DNA from: Trichomonas vaginalis G3
Lineage: Eukaryota > Parabasalia > Trichomonadida > Trichomonadidae
Length of the DNA: 64,000 nucleotides
NCBI RefSeq assembly: GCF_026262505.1
Contig: NC_067205.1
Coordinates: forward strand, 3,224,001-3,288,000
Reading direction: 5' to 3'
Of the stretch, positions 27,240-38,055 are shown piece by piece. Both the position numbers and the translations under genes were made by a program. The notes below the pieces were generated by a model. The model searched no databases, had not been told where the DNA came from, and saw only the letters and a list, made by a program, of their open reading frames with translations. Position 1 is the stretch's first letter, and every line of letters starts with the position of its first letter.

Positions 27240-28040
27240 ATGTCAACAACCGAGAACACAACAACAGTTATAGTCCATGAAGCTATAAATGAAGAATACG
27301 AGTACATACAGTTTAACAAACAATTGCGTCTAATTCGTTCGGTCAAAGACGATATGTACCAAATGCAAAGTATTTTGACTGCATGTTTTGCTCCAGATAC
27401 CAAACACGCAGACGATTGGTTCAAAAACCGAAGCACACAAGAACTTTTGAGTGAAATTTCTCTAGACCGAGAATTCTCGGTCTTGCATAAAACACATGAA
27501 AATCGTAAAAATTTGCCAATAAATTTAAGAGGATATTATGTACATAGACTTCTTGTAAATGCTGTTGCAATGTGGGCTTCGCCTCGTTATGCTTGGTATA
27601 TTTACAGACTTCTTGACGAAATTCATAGACAAGAACGTGAAGAGCTAGAGAACAAGCTTGAAGCAAAAGACAAAAGCATTCAGAAAAGAATACCACGTTC
27701 GGTACCAAAAGGAAAGGAAAAGAACTATAAGTATATGATTTATACTGAAGAGATGGAAAATGAAGAAGACAGAGATATGGTTATGTTGCATTTAGTCAGA
27801 AGAAACAACAAAAGCTTTTACGACCTTGCTAAGATTTACAAATCTGACAGAAATTGGTTCTATCGCGAAAACTTACCGATTTCAATGACACCAAATGAAG
27901 ATGTGAAACAAATAGTTCAAGATACGTTACCTCAAACACACTATGATATTAAAGGTTGTACAAACTTACCTTCAAAGAAGATTTGCCTACTGAAGGAAAA
28001 AATAACAGAGTATTTTGACAACTTCAAACAAGCAGAGTAA
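27240..28040 (+). CDS. KilA-N domain protein
   Basis: A 266-residue protein. Residues about 55-140 are a KilA-N DNA-binding domain: ADDWFKNRSTQELLSEI, then LRGYYVHRLLVNAVAMWASPRYAWYIYRLLDEI, a very conserved pattern. A charged helical linker follows and then a C-terminal domain with MIYTEEMENEEDRDMVMLHLVRRN, of the type often joined to KilA-N. The gene sits in a unit of about 1 kb bordered by 38-bp direct repeats at the end of the ATPase gene. This indicates secondary insertion into the Polinton. KilA-N genes are numerous in T. vaginalis and in large DNA viruses. It looks whole. Confidence 0.85.
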   Translation: MSTTENTTTVIVHEAINEEYEYIQFNKQLRLIRSVKDDMYQMQSILTACFAPDTKHADDWFKNRSTQELLSEISLDREFSVLHKTHENRKNLPINLRGYYVHRLLVNAVAMWASPRYAWYIYRLLDEIHRQEREELENKLEAKDKSIQKRIPRSVPKGKEKNYKYMIYTEEMENEEDRDMVMLHLVRRNNKSFYDLAKIYKSDRNWFYRENLPISMTPNEDVKQIVQDTLPQTHYDIKGCTNLPSKKICLLKEKITEYFDNFKQAE

Positions 28041-28051
28041 ATGAACTCTTT

Positions 28052-28089
28052 ATTTTTCAAGCTTGACTTTTTACAATTTGAACTTTGTT
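28052..28089. repeat. Right copy of 38-bp direct repeat
   Basis: Overlaps the last codons and the stop (28057-28059) of the packaging ATPase gene on the minus strand. Differs from 27044-27081 by one base. Confidence 0.85.
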
Positions 28090-28930
28090 TGCGTAGATAT
28101 GAATTCTGAAAGAAGTATGAGGGTCTTGTATGACTTTGTACTTCTCCCATAGTTCATGTCTGTCAAACTTACCTGCCATGGACTCTTTCATAAGTTCCAT
28201 GAAATCGTCTTCGGACAATCCGGGGAAAAGTATATGTCAGTAAGTATTCTTTTAACATCCTTACTTAAACTCTTTGCTGTCTGTACACAAATGACAACTG
28301 AGATGTTAAAGTGTCTGAGCTTCTTAAGAATTCGACACATATCTTGTTCTCTGTTCTTTAACAAAGGATGAGAAGCAAATCATCTAAGATAAGAAGACAT
28401 CTATGAGGGTATGTCTTCCAATCGTAAGATTGCAATTTCTTCGAAATGTATTCTATCTCTTTCTGTTTGTTTCTGAAGTGTTTCTTCTCTAATATTCTCT
28501 GCATTTCCTCATTTGGGTCTTTAAACTTAGAATTTATATACTCATTTATAGCATTATACTTCAAAACTCTTCTTTGGTACTTCTTTATCCAATCTAACAA
28601 CTCAGTATCCTTTATACATACTAACTTAGACTTCTTTATAATATCTTTGAACGAATTGACGGTTTGGTCAAATTGACCAGAAGTACTACAAATGACAACT
28701 AACTCATAGAATGGGTTCTTCTCATCTAGTTCTTGTTGTTGTGCAGCCATTTTAAGATAAGTGAAAGTCTTACCCGACCCAGGTGGTGCAATTAGACCTG
28801 TTATACCATTCTGAGCAAATAAGAACTTGTCATGTATAGGCTTTATCTGAGCATTTTCTAACTTCCTCTTGTTCTTGTTTAAAACATTCTCAAATTTCTT
28901 GTCAATGTCAGCAAACTTTTTTTCTAACAT
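28057..28930 (-). pseudogene. FtsK/HerA-type genome-packaging ATPase region
   Basis: Starting at MLEKKFADIDKKF, the sequence has Walker A LIAPPGSGKT and a Walker B-like LLILDD. A later segment GLSEDDFMELMKESMAG...HELWEKYKVI aligns with the end of the element 3 ATPase. A Polinton packaging ATPase pumps DNA into capsids by homology with the A32/FtsK-HerA family. The region is not intact. Its start is head-to-head with 28967 across a 36-bp A/T spacer. Confidence 0.7.
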
Positions 28931-28966
28931 ATTTTTAGAAAAATTAAAATTTTTATCTTTTAGAAA

Positions 28967-29417
28967 ATGTCTAGCGATTTCGCTATCTATATTCGAGACA
29001 AGCTTTTCGACAGCAAAACATCTGTCGACCATAAAATCTTACATAGTGTAAACAAGAAAGGTGAATTTGTTCTAAAGTTCTGTTTCTGGGAATATGACAA
29101 GAACCATAAAACATTAAAGAGCAGTCTTAAAATTTGTCAATGACAGACTTGTTGACAGAGATGACGCCTCTTGGAGAGATGAAGTCCAACAAAAGTTCTT
29201 AGAATGCAAAGAAGACACATGCGCTGTTCTTGAAGATGAAATAGAAAACAGAATAGAAGAGCTATTAAAGGACAAAGAACTTTTACATAAATATGGTTGC
29301 GCCAAATTTGACATAACTCCACCAGAAAAGAAGAAGAGAGAAAAGAAAGAAAAGAAAGTAGAAGAAGAGAAGAAAGAACCTGAACCAGTTCCAGAGAAAA
29401 AGAAATTTGACATGTAA
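28967..29417 (+). pseudogene. Lys/Glu-rich protein region, unknown (not intact)
   Basis: Plus-strand reading begins MSSDFAIYIRDKLFDSKTS and ends in a Lys/Glu tail (KKREKKEKKVEEEKKEPEP) finishing KKKFDM. The serine/phenylalanine-rich minus-strand readings here are only the complement. No family recognised. Confidence 0.45.
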
Positions 29418-29433
29418 AAATAAAATTTTATTT

Positions 29434-29851
29434 TTAGAACATTTCTGGGTCAATGTCAATGTTCTCTTCCTCTTTAGGAGCAAACACTGGCTTAGACTCT
29501 AAAATCTTTTTACCCAATTTACCTTGAACTTCAACTATCTTAGACTCATAATATTCATAGTCGTCTGCTTCTTTGGTTCATAAGGTATAACAAGTTTGTA
29601 TGCTTTGCCTTCTTTAAGGTTTGAAACCTTCTGTCAAAACTTTCTTTGACTGCTAACAAACCTTCTATGTCTAAGTCTTCAAATTTCGCACCATTTTTAG
29701 TCACAATAGCAAACTTAACTGGTTCGATGTTCCAAACTTTGCTGAATGAAGACTTTTCAAAATGGTAGAAGTAAACATTCAAATATGTGAATGGGTCTAG
29801 TTCTTCTTTAAGTCCTGACATGTACTTATTTACTGAGATGAATTTTGCCAT
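29434..29851 (-). pseudogene. Small protein region, unknown (not intact)
   Basis: Begins MAKFISVNKYMSGLKEELD and ends in an acidic tail (EEENIDIDPEMF). FTYLNVYFYHFEKSSFSKVWNIEPVKFAIV looks like a small beta fold, possibly an OB-fold single-strand-binding type, but this is a guess. It lies between the helicase and ATPase genes. Confidence 0.4.
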
Positions 29852-29880
29852 CTTTTCTATCGGATAAAAAAATATTTTTT

Positions 29881-31118
29881 TTAAAATTTACTCAAAAAAT
29901 TTTTCTTTGTATATACACCATTCTGTACGTCTAAAAGACTTTTGACATTTGCCAAGAATGTTCGTTTAGACGCTGTCATATAACCATATTCTTGACAATA
30001 TTGTTTATACGAATCGTACAATGACCTTTCATCTAAACACTCAAAGTCAGTTTCATCTATGAACAGTTCATATACACTCTTGTTTGCTTCTAACAATGTT
30101 TGTCTCTCTTCGGTATGTGGAATTTGTCTTGGATTGAACTTTGAAATATCTAATGTCATAAAATATGAGAACAAGTGGTTGTAAAAGTCAGATGTCAAAG
30201 TTTCTGCTAAGTCGTCAAAATATTCTGTATCTTGCATATGAGAATCTGACGTTCTGACAACTACATATCTTCTGTCAGAACTTTCTAACTTCATCGGAAC
30301 AGCATTGTTTGAAACCATAATGAAGTTTGCAACATTTTCACAAACTCTTTGGTCTTTATATTTTCTTTCAACAACTCCAACTTTGTCTGTTATAAGACTC
30401 TTCAAAGCATCTGAGTTCAAAACTTTTGTTGTATCTATACTTTGAAGTTCATTGCAAACTATAAGTTTCATATTCTCTATTGAGGAGTTAAACTTGCCAC
30501 AGATGTTTTCTAAGTTTGTCATATTCGGGTTCGAATAGCCCTCTAACAGTTTGCAAAATATCTGTAAAGAATGTGTTCTTACCTGTTCCTTGTTTTCCAA
30601 TTATAATGAGAGCAGTTTCATTTTTAGCACTTGGATGTTGTAAGATGTTTGCAAACCAACATAAGATATACTCATAGACTTTTCGTTTCCATTGCATATA
30701 ATTTCTTTGACATGGTCTAACCAAGCTTCTATAATATTTTCTTTCCATTCTACTTGTTCGTATTTATATCCAGTGAAGATAGAATAGAAGTTTGGAGAAG
30801 GTGTATAGAACTTTATACCTCGAACTGAAAAATCTTCTAACTTTGACAATAAGATATCCCAAGCATCTAACATCTTCATGCCAACTTGTACGACTTTTAT
30901 TTTCTTAAGTTTCTGTCTACATTCTTGTTCTGAAACTATTGTTGCTCTTGGTTTGTTAAAGACAACATCCCATTCTTTCATAACATAACATTCTGGGGCA
31001 GAGTCGACATAAATGACTAAACGTTTCAAATTCTCGACTGCTTTGTTATAGTCTCAAATGGACACATATTTCTGAATGCTTGGAAGTCATAAAAATCTGA
31101 AACATCTATTCTGTACAT
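29881..31118 (-). pseudogene. D5-like primase/SF3 helicase region of element 2
   Basis: Homologous to the C-terminal half of 1997-4309. Shared segments include NETALIIIGKQGTGKN (Walker A), NIKxKF-type segments before an LIVCNELQS Walker B, VANFIMVSNNAVPMKLE and DRRYVVVR. The region is not intact. In element 2 the helicase sits among structural genes and has neither the flanking inverted repeat nor the palindrome block found in element 1. Confidence 0.65.
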
Positions 31119-31148
31119 TTTTATAAAAAAAAAAAAATATTTTTTTTT

Positions 31149-31929
31149 TTATTCTTGACTTTGTTGTTCCATTTGTTGCATTTGTTGTTCTTGAGCTATT
31201 TGTTGTTGAAGTTGTTCTTGTAATACAATACTTTCACCAGTTGCATCTTCCAATTCGAAACTTTCTGCCGTCATTGACAAATACATAGGACATAAAAGTT
31301 TTACAGGAACAAAGTTTGCGTCAACTAATGTCAACGTTATACTTGCCAAAGTGTTTGAGTTCACTAAGGTTGAAAATTCTGCATTCGAATGAACAATAGG
31401 CAAACCAGCAGAGAAAGTATTGTTTATACGCATAAGTATCTTTTGGTCATAATAGTTTCTGTCGACATTCGAATAACACTTTGAACCTAAGTTTGAAACA
31501 ATATATAAATTGGTGTGCTTAAGTCAATGGAATAGACATTCCTTGTATGACACCTTTTCCTGTTATAGGAAACTGTTGGTAGTAAAAACCAGAAATAAGT
31601 TTTGTATTATAGCTCATATCGTTTATAGTAAACTCAGTCGGACATCCAAACATAATGAAACCTGCTCTAGTTGCAGCACATGTTACATCCGTCCTTAAAG
31701 TATTAAATAAGTCAACAAAACCTGTTGGTGGTATATCTGAGTAAGTATCTTCAAAGGAGTATTTTTTACCATTCACAACAATAAAGTCTTCTGGTGTCAA
31801 AAGAGCAAAACAGGCTTTAGTCGTCATTGTGTTTAAGGTTAGTTTACAATATCGTCCTTGAGGACTTTGTAAGTTTGTTGTTATAGAATTATATGACTCA
31901 GGGTTTTTAGTCGTAATAGTATAAACCAT
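31149..31929 (-). pseudogene. Structural-type protein region (not intact)
   Basis: Begins MVYTITTKNPESYNSITTNLQ and ends in a Gln-rich tail (QEQQMQQMEQQSQE). The pattern is beta-rich, with MTTKACFALLTPEDFIVV. A counterpart of similar plan is at 60848-61569 in element 3, next to the same neighbour family, so it is probably a virion protein. No direct family recognition. Confidence 0.4.
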
Positions 31930-31956
31930 TATATGTCTTCTGCCATTTATATATAT

Positions 31957-32187
31957 TTAAAAGTTTTTCTGAAAGTGGAGAAGAACTTCATCTAAACTTT
32001 CACATGGCGTTTCTTGAAGTTCTCTGTCTAAGAAGTTCAAATATTTTGTAAAGACATAGAACTTTCCTTTGTCTACACGAACAAACAAAACAGGGTCTTT
32101 CATATCGTTCAAAAGTGTGTAAAGTCCTTTACATGAAATAAAGTCTATATTATTTTTCTTCAAACATCTTTCAAGAAGTTTTGACAT
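31957..32187 (-). CDS. Small conserved element protein
   Basis: A 76-residue protein, MSKLLERCLKKNNIDFISC... ending ESLDEVLLHFQKNF. A likely relative is the 79-residue product of 60607-60846 (ending TVEEVLDRYYKLL) in the same relative position in element 3. Function unknown. Confidence 0.55.
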   Translation of the reverse strand: MSKLLERCLKKNNIDFISCKGLYTLLNDMKDPVLFVRVDKGKFYVFTKYLNFLDRELQETPCESLDEVLLHFQKNF

Positions 32188-32193
32188 TTTTAC

Positions 32194-32775
32194 TTAGCAA
32201 ATAAATTTTAATGAAATGTTGTGGTCGTCAAATATTTTTATAACGTCTGGGAAACTATATTTTAAGTTCAACGTTTCACCTCCTTTCATAACGTATATCT
32301 TGTCAATGACATTATATGAAACACCACAGCAACTAATGTCGGGTTCTATTTCTTTGATGTTTATATCGTCTGCCTCTGTCAAAAGTTTCAATAGTTCTTT
32401 CAAAACTTCATGAGGTGCAATGACATATGAGTTCACTTTTACAGGGTTGTGTTCGACCAAGTTTAACATTATACTTAAAGCTTGACAAATCTTCTCCTGA
32501 GTTTGAAGTTTGTCTTTCAGTTGTTGGTAGTCGTTTCGAATATCTGCAACAGAACTTAAGTCTCTGCTAACTTCAGGATATGTTGGTTGTTCTTTTACAG
32601 GAACAATTGTTATACCATCTTCGTCTTCGTATGGTTTCCCCACTTCAACATCTCTGTCTTTGACATTGACAATAACACTTTGACTGTTTGTTTGAGTTGG
32701 TGAATTTAACTTCACATCTGCCACCGCCATTAAACCTTTTGAAACACTTACGCTTCTATTTTTCGGAAATGACAT
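32194..32775 (-). CDS. Conserved element protein with CCG motif
   Basis: I choose MSFPKNRSVSVSKG as the start (193 residues), 18 bp from the divergent gene at 32794. A helical region (DYQQLKDKLQTQEKICQ) is followed by IEPDISCCGVSYNVI. The last 60 residues align with LDPEIECCGQTPIFM of the element 3 gene at 60002-60590. It is probably a conserved Polinton structural or morphogenesis protein. Function unknown. Confidence 0.55.
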   Translation of the reverse strand: MSFPKNRSVSVSKGLMAVADVKLNSPTQTNSQSVIVNVKDRDVEVGKPYEDEDGITIVPVKEQPTYPEVSRDLSSVADIRNDYQQLKDKLQTQEKICQALSIMLNLVEHNPVKVNSYVIAPHEVLKELLKLLTEADDINIKEIEPDISCCGVSYNVIDKIYVMKGGETLNLKYSFPDVIKIFDDHNISLKFIC

Positions 32776-32793
32776 TTTACTTAGAATAAAAAG
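32776..32793. promoter_or_regulatory. 18-bp bidirectional spacer
   Basis: TTTACTTAGAATAAAAAG separates two divergent start codons; nothing else is available for a promoter. Confidence 0.4.
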
Positions 32794-33213
32794 ATGGACG
32801 TATTCGGATATCTCTTCGAATTGAAGCAGAACAAAGTTTACACACACAAACAATACAAATACATTGACAGAATAGTTCTTTATACAAACAATGGAAAATG
32901 TTATAGAATAGCAGTCTTTGCTGAACCAAAATATTTTCATAAAGCAAAGAAAGTTGGTATAACTGAAATGGTGAAAGTTCTTGAAGCAGACAAAAATATA
33001 ACAACAAAACTTACAGATATTTCTAAAGGTAAGTTTATAATACAATATTATGTCAAAACTGGCGTACTGTCAATATTTGACGGAGAGAAGTCAGTTCAAG
33101 AACAACTTACTGACCTGCTGCCAAAATCTGCTCGATGGAAGCTGTCGTTATGCCAATCTGAGGAGCCCCAGCAGGTTTCATCGAACGAATCTTCAAAAGA
33201 GCATCTTCCGTGA
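32794..33213 (+). CDS. Small element protein, unknown
   Basis: A 139-residue frame beginning MDVFGYLFELKQNKVY, with a beta-rich first 100 residues. Its last 35 codons overlap the end of the capsid gene on the other strand, so the true or useful end may be earlier. No family recognised. Confidence 0.45.
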   Translation: MDVFGYLFELKQNKVYTHKQYKYIDRIVLYTNNGKCYRIAVFAEPKYFHKAKKVGITEMVKVLEADKNITTKLTDISKGKFIIQYYVKTGVLSIFDGEKSVQEQLTDLLPKSARWKLSLCQSEEPQQVSSNESSKEHLP

Positions 33214-34706
33214 AAAGTGCTATTGGTTTTGTAAACTTCTTTGCTCTCAATTCATCTGGACCGTCTCTGTCACCAGTATATTGTATTTGTACAGTACCAA
33301 CAGTTGAAATACCACCCATAAAGTCTTCTGAGTCAGCAAATGGAATGCCAAGCCAAAAGTTTGAACGGTCTCCATTTGTATATTGAGTTTTTTGACCTCC
33401 TGTATGAGTCCATACTTTCACATATGGCATAATAGAACTTTGCATTTCAGGGTTAATGGTTGTTGTGAAGTTGTTGTTAAAGTTCATAGCATCTAATGTC
33501 AAGTTGTATGACCTCATATCCTCAACTGTAGAATATTCTTCTCTTGGATAATATTTGCCATCTATGTTTATATGATATTTAATACCAGGGTTGTAGAAAC
33601 AAGAATAGTCATTTATAGTTCGTCTGAACAGTACAAACATAGTATCTGCATGTTTCATTGCAGTTGTTAAAGCAATATCTGTTCTTGCACCTGGGTCAGC
33701 ACTTTGGTTTCCAACTTCACCTGCAAAGTCTTTGACAGATATTTGGTGTATAGGGAACATAAGTGGAACTGCAATATATTTGGCAGCTAAAGCATTTGAA
33801 ATATCTGGGTCCAACATATAGACTGCAAGTCTGCTTTCTATTCTCTTGCATTCAAATTTTTCGCATGTGAACTTAACTGGGTCCCAAGCAGTTCCAGCAG
33901 CATTGAAATAATAGTTTACTTCATTGTTGAAGTTTGAGAAACCAAAGTCTAAGTCAACTTTGTCTTTGCAAAAGTCAAGAACTTGCTCCACCAGTTCCAG
34001 CTACGTAATGTGAATGGGTCTTGTGTTGGTGCAATGACTAAGTTATTTTTGCTTGGAGTAAGTTCGATAGAAATTTTTCCTGCCCAGTTTGGCAAGTATC
34101 TTAAAAACCTGAAGATGAGGAAAGATGACAAAGGAACTCTAAGTTTCAGTTTTACTTTAGTGCAGCAGTTCCATCTGAACCAGAAAGGTTAACATAAACT
34201 CCTGGAACGTTAGGGTCAAGTCTTCTTATTTTCTCAATAGTTGCATACTGGTCTGTTTGTTCTCTAGCTTGTGGTTGTACTGAGTTTCTCAAAGCGAACC
34301 ATTCATAGTTTGCCCATGTTACTGTTTGAACTAAGTCAGAGTTAGAATATATCTTATATCCCATGAAAACTTCTGGAGCATATTGGTATCCGACATAGAA
34401 AATTCCATTGCAACCTTTCTTGTCAGACAACTTGGCAGAAGGTTTTATTTCAATGTCTTGTTCCACGTATAAGAATGAGTTGTCAATAGAAATAATATGA
34501 AACCTGTCGCAAGCAATATCTACTGTTGTTGAAGAACCTTCTCCAAACTCACCTACGTTTCCATAAGAAACAGCAGTTGTATATTCGTAAGTTCCAGGAA
34601 CTATTTCTGACCTTCTAATGGCATTGTCGCATTCGTTATACCATTCGGAAACATTTCCGTTCATGGCATCCAAAACTGTTGGCGTTATATTCTGAGCGGC
34701 GTACAT
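33107..34706 (-). pseudogene. Major capsid protein region (double jelly-roll type, not intact)
   Basis: Begins MYAAQNITPTVLDAMNGNVSEWY. It contains long beta-strand-rich stretches typical of Polinton capsid proteins: FHIISIDNSFLYVEQDIEI, YSCFYNPGIKYHINIDGKYYP and FWLGIPFADSEDF. It ends IGITTASIEQILAAGQ. Its length, position between helicase and minor structural genes, and sequence style support a major capsid protein. The fold is predicted, not shown. The region is not intact. Confidence 0.6.
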
Positions 34707-34738
34707 TTCATATGGGTAAAAATATAGAATAGTTGGAT

Positions 34739-36300
34739 TTATGTCATAATAGAACCCACTCGACCAAGCTTTACTTTCTTCCTGACTGAGTTTTTAACTC
34801 TTCTTTTTCCTTCATTGCCACTACTTTCACTAGATGAAGTTACTTCTTCACTACTTTCACTTTGTTCTACTCTTCTCTTCTTCTTTGGTGTCGCTTTTGG
34901 TAACTTGCCCTCTGCTTCAAGTTGTTGCATCTTTGCCTCATGTTCACCTAGTATGTTGTAAATTTCCCATGTCCTTTTTGCCTTTGGGCTCTGGTCGCCC
35001 ATCTCAGGTAACCTATATCCTAGAAAGATTTTGTCATAGTTTGTATTTGAGTCTTCGCGTATTGTTTGCATGACTCTTTCCTGAGTTTCCGGTTCAAGCT
35101 CTTCAAACAGAGCTTGTCCATATGGAATAAGCTCGTTTCCAAATATATGTTTTTGTAGCCATTCTGGTTTTCTTTCCATGTTACCAATAATATCTTTTGT
35201 GAATGGGAAAGCTTTTACCCAATGTTTCAGTCTTGCGTCATTTATTTCTGTAGTTGGTTTTATTTTGTCAAGGAACATGTTTTTCAATACTAACATTTCA
35301 TTTGGTACTGTCCATTTGAGTTTTCTTAAATATTCATCCCTTCTCAGTTCATTGTCTGCAAAGTAAGTTTTTATGACATTTTAAACTTTCGTTTGCAAGG
35401 TCATGTACAATAGGTTCTCTTCCTTCTCTCTCCCTAACTTTCTTTCTAAACTCTTCACCAAATATACCATCTCTATGGTTCTGTGTAGTTCTTTGAGATA
35501 AATGTTCTAGAACGTCAGGTGTTATATTTCCATCAGCCATGTTCATTTCATACTGGTCCAAAATATCTGCATCTTTCATATCTTTCAATGGCATTAAAGC
35601 CGCGCTGAAAATACCAGCTATATCTGGTTCACCATTCACTTCCATTGCGTCTACAACTTCTTGGAATTGGTTGTAAGTTTATGAACCACCTATCCGGATT
35701 AGCTTTATGACCCCATCTCATTGTAGTTCCATAGTCTGCAGAAACAAAAGTAGGTTTGTTTCCATATTGGTTAGGTTCTGAATGAACTTTAAACAATGTT
35801 TCATTTCTATATGTTTTGTTGAAATTTAACCTTTTATTTTCACCGAGTTCAGCCAAAGATTGAACGTTATATGGTCGTAAGTAAAAAGGATTATTGTATT
35901 TGCGTACATTTTCTTTCAGTACTTCCATTCTATGCTGAATATTTTCATCTGATGTTGGAGTCTTTTGTATGTCGGCGAACATTTTTCGATATTCTTCTAC
36001 TATGTCAGCCGAATTTTTCTTAGACTCTTGGAAAGATTCCATATTCTCCTCATACTCTTGTTGAGGGTCAAGATTTTTCGGCTGTTCCAAATCTTCATCT
36101 AGTTCTGTGAAGTTAGTTTCCAAAGGAGGGACTTGTTCGTTTCCTTCAGGCTCTTCTAGCTGTTGTTGCTGAACTATTTCTTCCATGTCTGGTTGTATCT
36201 GAACTTCTTCCTGTGGAGTTTCTTGTACCTCATCTGCTGGCATTTCATATATTCCGAGACCGTTTTTAACAAGTTCCCTATCTAAGTCATCCGCACTCAT
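34739..36300 (-). pseudogene. Structural/scaffold-type gene region (not intact)
   Basis: Begins MSADDLDRELVKNGLGIYE with a Gln/Glu/Pro-rich acidic N-terminal part. A globular part with FNKTYRNETLFKVHSEPNQYG and FVSADYGTTMRWGHKA follows. The end is basic and Ser/Glu-rich (KKKRRVEQSESSEE). Directly upstream of the capsid region on the same strand. Role unknown; a minor capsid or scaffold protein is likely by position. Confidence 0.4.
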
Positions 36301-36364
36301 AACCTTTCTTCTTTCGTTCCGTCTCTATTTTTTACGCGTTTCATGAAGAGAGTTGAATTATCAT

Positions 36365-36904
36365 TTAGCTCTGACACCAAATATCTCGGAGTAAATTCAT
36401 CATGTCATTTGGATGATATGCTATTAAATCATATCCCTTAGCGAGCTTGTATTTTCCAGGTTTGAAATTATATCCCATTTGGTGCTGAACCATAAAGCTA
36501 AATAGGTTCGGGTCAGTATTTCCTTCCTTGAACTTTCTAATAGCTTCTTTATATCTGTCACTAAAGTCAAGAGTATCTGGGTAACCATAATCTTCCTTAA
36601 GCATTTTTAAGAATTCTTGGTTTCCTTGTTCTCTACTTCTTTTATGTCCTTGCTCTGTTTGTGGTTGTTGTTGTGCAGGGTTTTGAACTGTTGGTTGTTG
36701 TGCTGTTGAACTGTTGGTTGTGTGCAGTGTTTTGAACTGTTGGTTGTGGTGCTGGATTTTGAACTGTTGGTTGTGTGTGTTTTGTGTTGGTTTTGGTGCA
36801 TGCCTGTGTCTGTGTCCATGTGACGATGTAAATGTTTTAGGTAGTCCTGGTGCAGGTGCTTCTCTTGGAGGGTTTGGTGGTATATAAGTTCCACCAGCTG
36901 GCAC
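36365..36904 (-). CDS. His/Gln/Asn/Thr-rich linker and helical domain
   Basis: The first 90 residues are low-complexity, with HGHRHRHAPK and repeats of NQQFK and QQPTVQNPAQQQ. The last 85 residues are a compact, probably helical domain (LKMLKEDYGYPDTLDFSDRYK). The upstream limit is uncertain. Probably part of a virion protein. Confidence 0.4.
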   Translation of the reverse strand: MPAGGTYIPPNPPREAPAPGLPKTFTSSHGHRHRHAPKPTQNTHNQQFKIQHHNQQFKTLHTTNSSTAQQPTVQNPAQQQPQTEQGHKRSREQGNQEFLKMLKEDYGYPDTLDFSDRYKEAIRKFKEGNTDPNLFSFMVQHQMGYNFKPGKYKLAKGYDLIAYHPNDMMNLLRDIWCQS

Positions 36905-36930
36905 ATATGTTCCATCTGCAGCATAATGTC

Positions 36931-38055
36931 CTACCTGACTTTTCGTTTTAAGAAAGCATTTACTAGGTCTGTTTTGGTCTGTTGTAACTCTTTTTCTTGA
37001 CTTTCCACAACAGTTGCTCTAACGGCGTCATAGGCACTTTGAACTGCCTGTCTCGTTGCTGCATCTGTTATTTTCGTCATATTTTGTGCTACTTCTCTTA
37101 ACTCTTTGTCGAAACCTTCAGACTTCAGTTTCTTTCCAGATGAGAAGTCGTTCACTAGTTTCACCTTACTATGAAGAGCTTCGAAGGCGTTCTTAAAGTC
37201 AGCATTCATTAAAGCTTCATTTGAACTGTCTTCATCCGCTTGTATTTTTGTCCTTATTGACCCTATAAGTTGGGCTGCTTTAGCGTTGGCTTGGGCATCT
37301 AACCAGTCATTATTAGCTTTTATATATTCTGCGCTTTTCATTGCCTTTTGCATGGCTGCGTCGTTATTTTTACTTTCTTGTGCTAAGTTTTCATACTGTA
37401 CGGTTTGGTTTTGCAACTGTAAAAGTTTTTCTGCCTTTACATTTGCTTCAACTTCTTTTTTATACTCATCGCTATCCATATATGTCTTCAGGGCTTTTTG
37501 TTTTATTTCTTCATCTTTCAGTACTTTATATTGAGTAGTATGGTTTTTCAAATTTATAACATCTTGTTCCATTTTTGCTACTTCTGCTGCTTTTTCTGAC
37601 ACTTTTTTCGCATATTCCTCTGTACTTAGTTCTTTCAGTTGTTCTTCTTTCTTCTTTTTCTCTACGTTTAACTCATTGAGTTTCTTTGTGTGTCTGTCAT
37701 ATTCTAGTTTCTTTTCGTTTTCACTTATTTGTTTCTGTATGTCTATGTTTGACTTTTTGACATCTGTTATTTGATTTTTGAGTGAACTCAAATTCATTTG
37801 ACTTTGAGGGTTATAAGCTGTTCCGTCTGCAGCTCCACCATAGCCTGCCATTTTCGCTAAAAGTGCCGCTCTTAAACCTCCACTCTGTGCACCAATAACT
37901 CGGTTTAAAAGCATAGGGTTGCTTGACATTTGTTGCAACATAGTGGGGTCATTCATCATTTGTTGTTGCAACTGTTGTTGTGGTGTCAGTTTTACTATTG
38001 GATGTTTCAATGCTCCCTTCCTCTTACGTATATTCTTACGTAGCTTACGTGGCAT
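36931..38055 (-). CDS. Long coiled-coil protein
   Basis: A 374-residue frame starting MPRKLRKNIRKRKGALKHP, a very basic N-terminus. A Met/Gln-rich stretch follows, then a coiled coil from about residue 85 to 270 (KSNIDIQKQISENEKKLEYD and so on). A structural, fibrous or scaffold role is likely. It is divergent from 38524. Confidence 0.55.
   Translation of the reverse strand: MPRKLRKNIRKRKGALKHPIVKLTPQQQLQQQMMNDPTMLQQMSSNPMLLNRVIGAQSGGLRAALLAKMAGYGGAADGTAYNPQSQMNLSSLKNQITDVKKSNIDIQKQISENEKKLEYDRHTKKLNELNVEKKKKEEQLKELSTEEYAKKVSEKAAEVAKMEQDVINLKNHTTQYKVLKDEEIKQKALKTYMDSDEYKKEVEANVKAEKLLQLQNQTVQYENLAQESKNNDAAMQKAMKSAEYIKANNDWLDAQANAKAAQLIGSIRTKIQADEDSSNEALMNADFKNAFEALHSKVKLVNDFSSGKKLKSEGFDKELREVAQNMTKITDAATRQAVQSAYDAVRATVVESQEKELQQTKTDLVNAFLKRKVR

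Noticed and set aside
29114-29483. Ser/Phe-rich minus-strand open frames
   Set aside because: They are the complement of a Lys/Glu-rich plus-strand reading (AAG/GAA codons) and have no other support.
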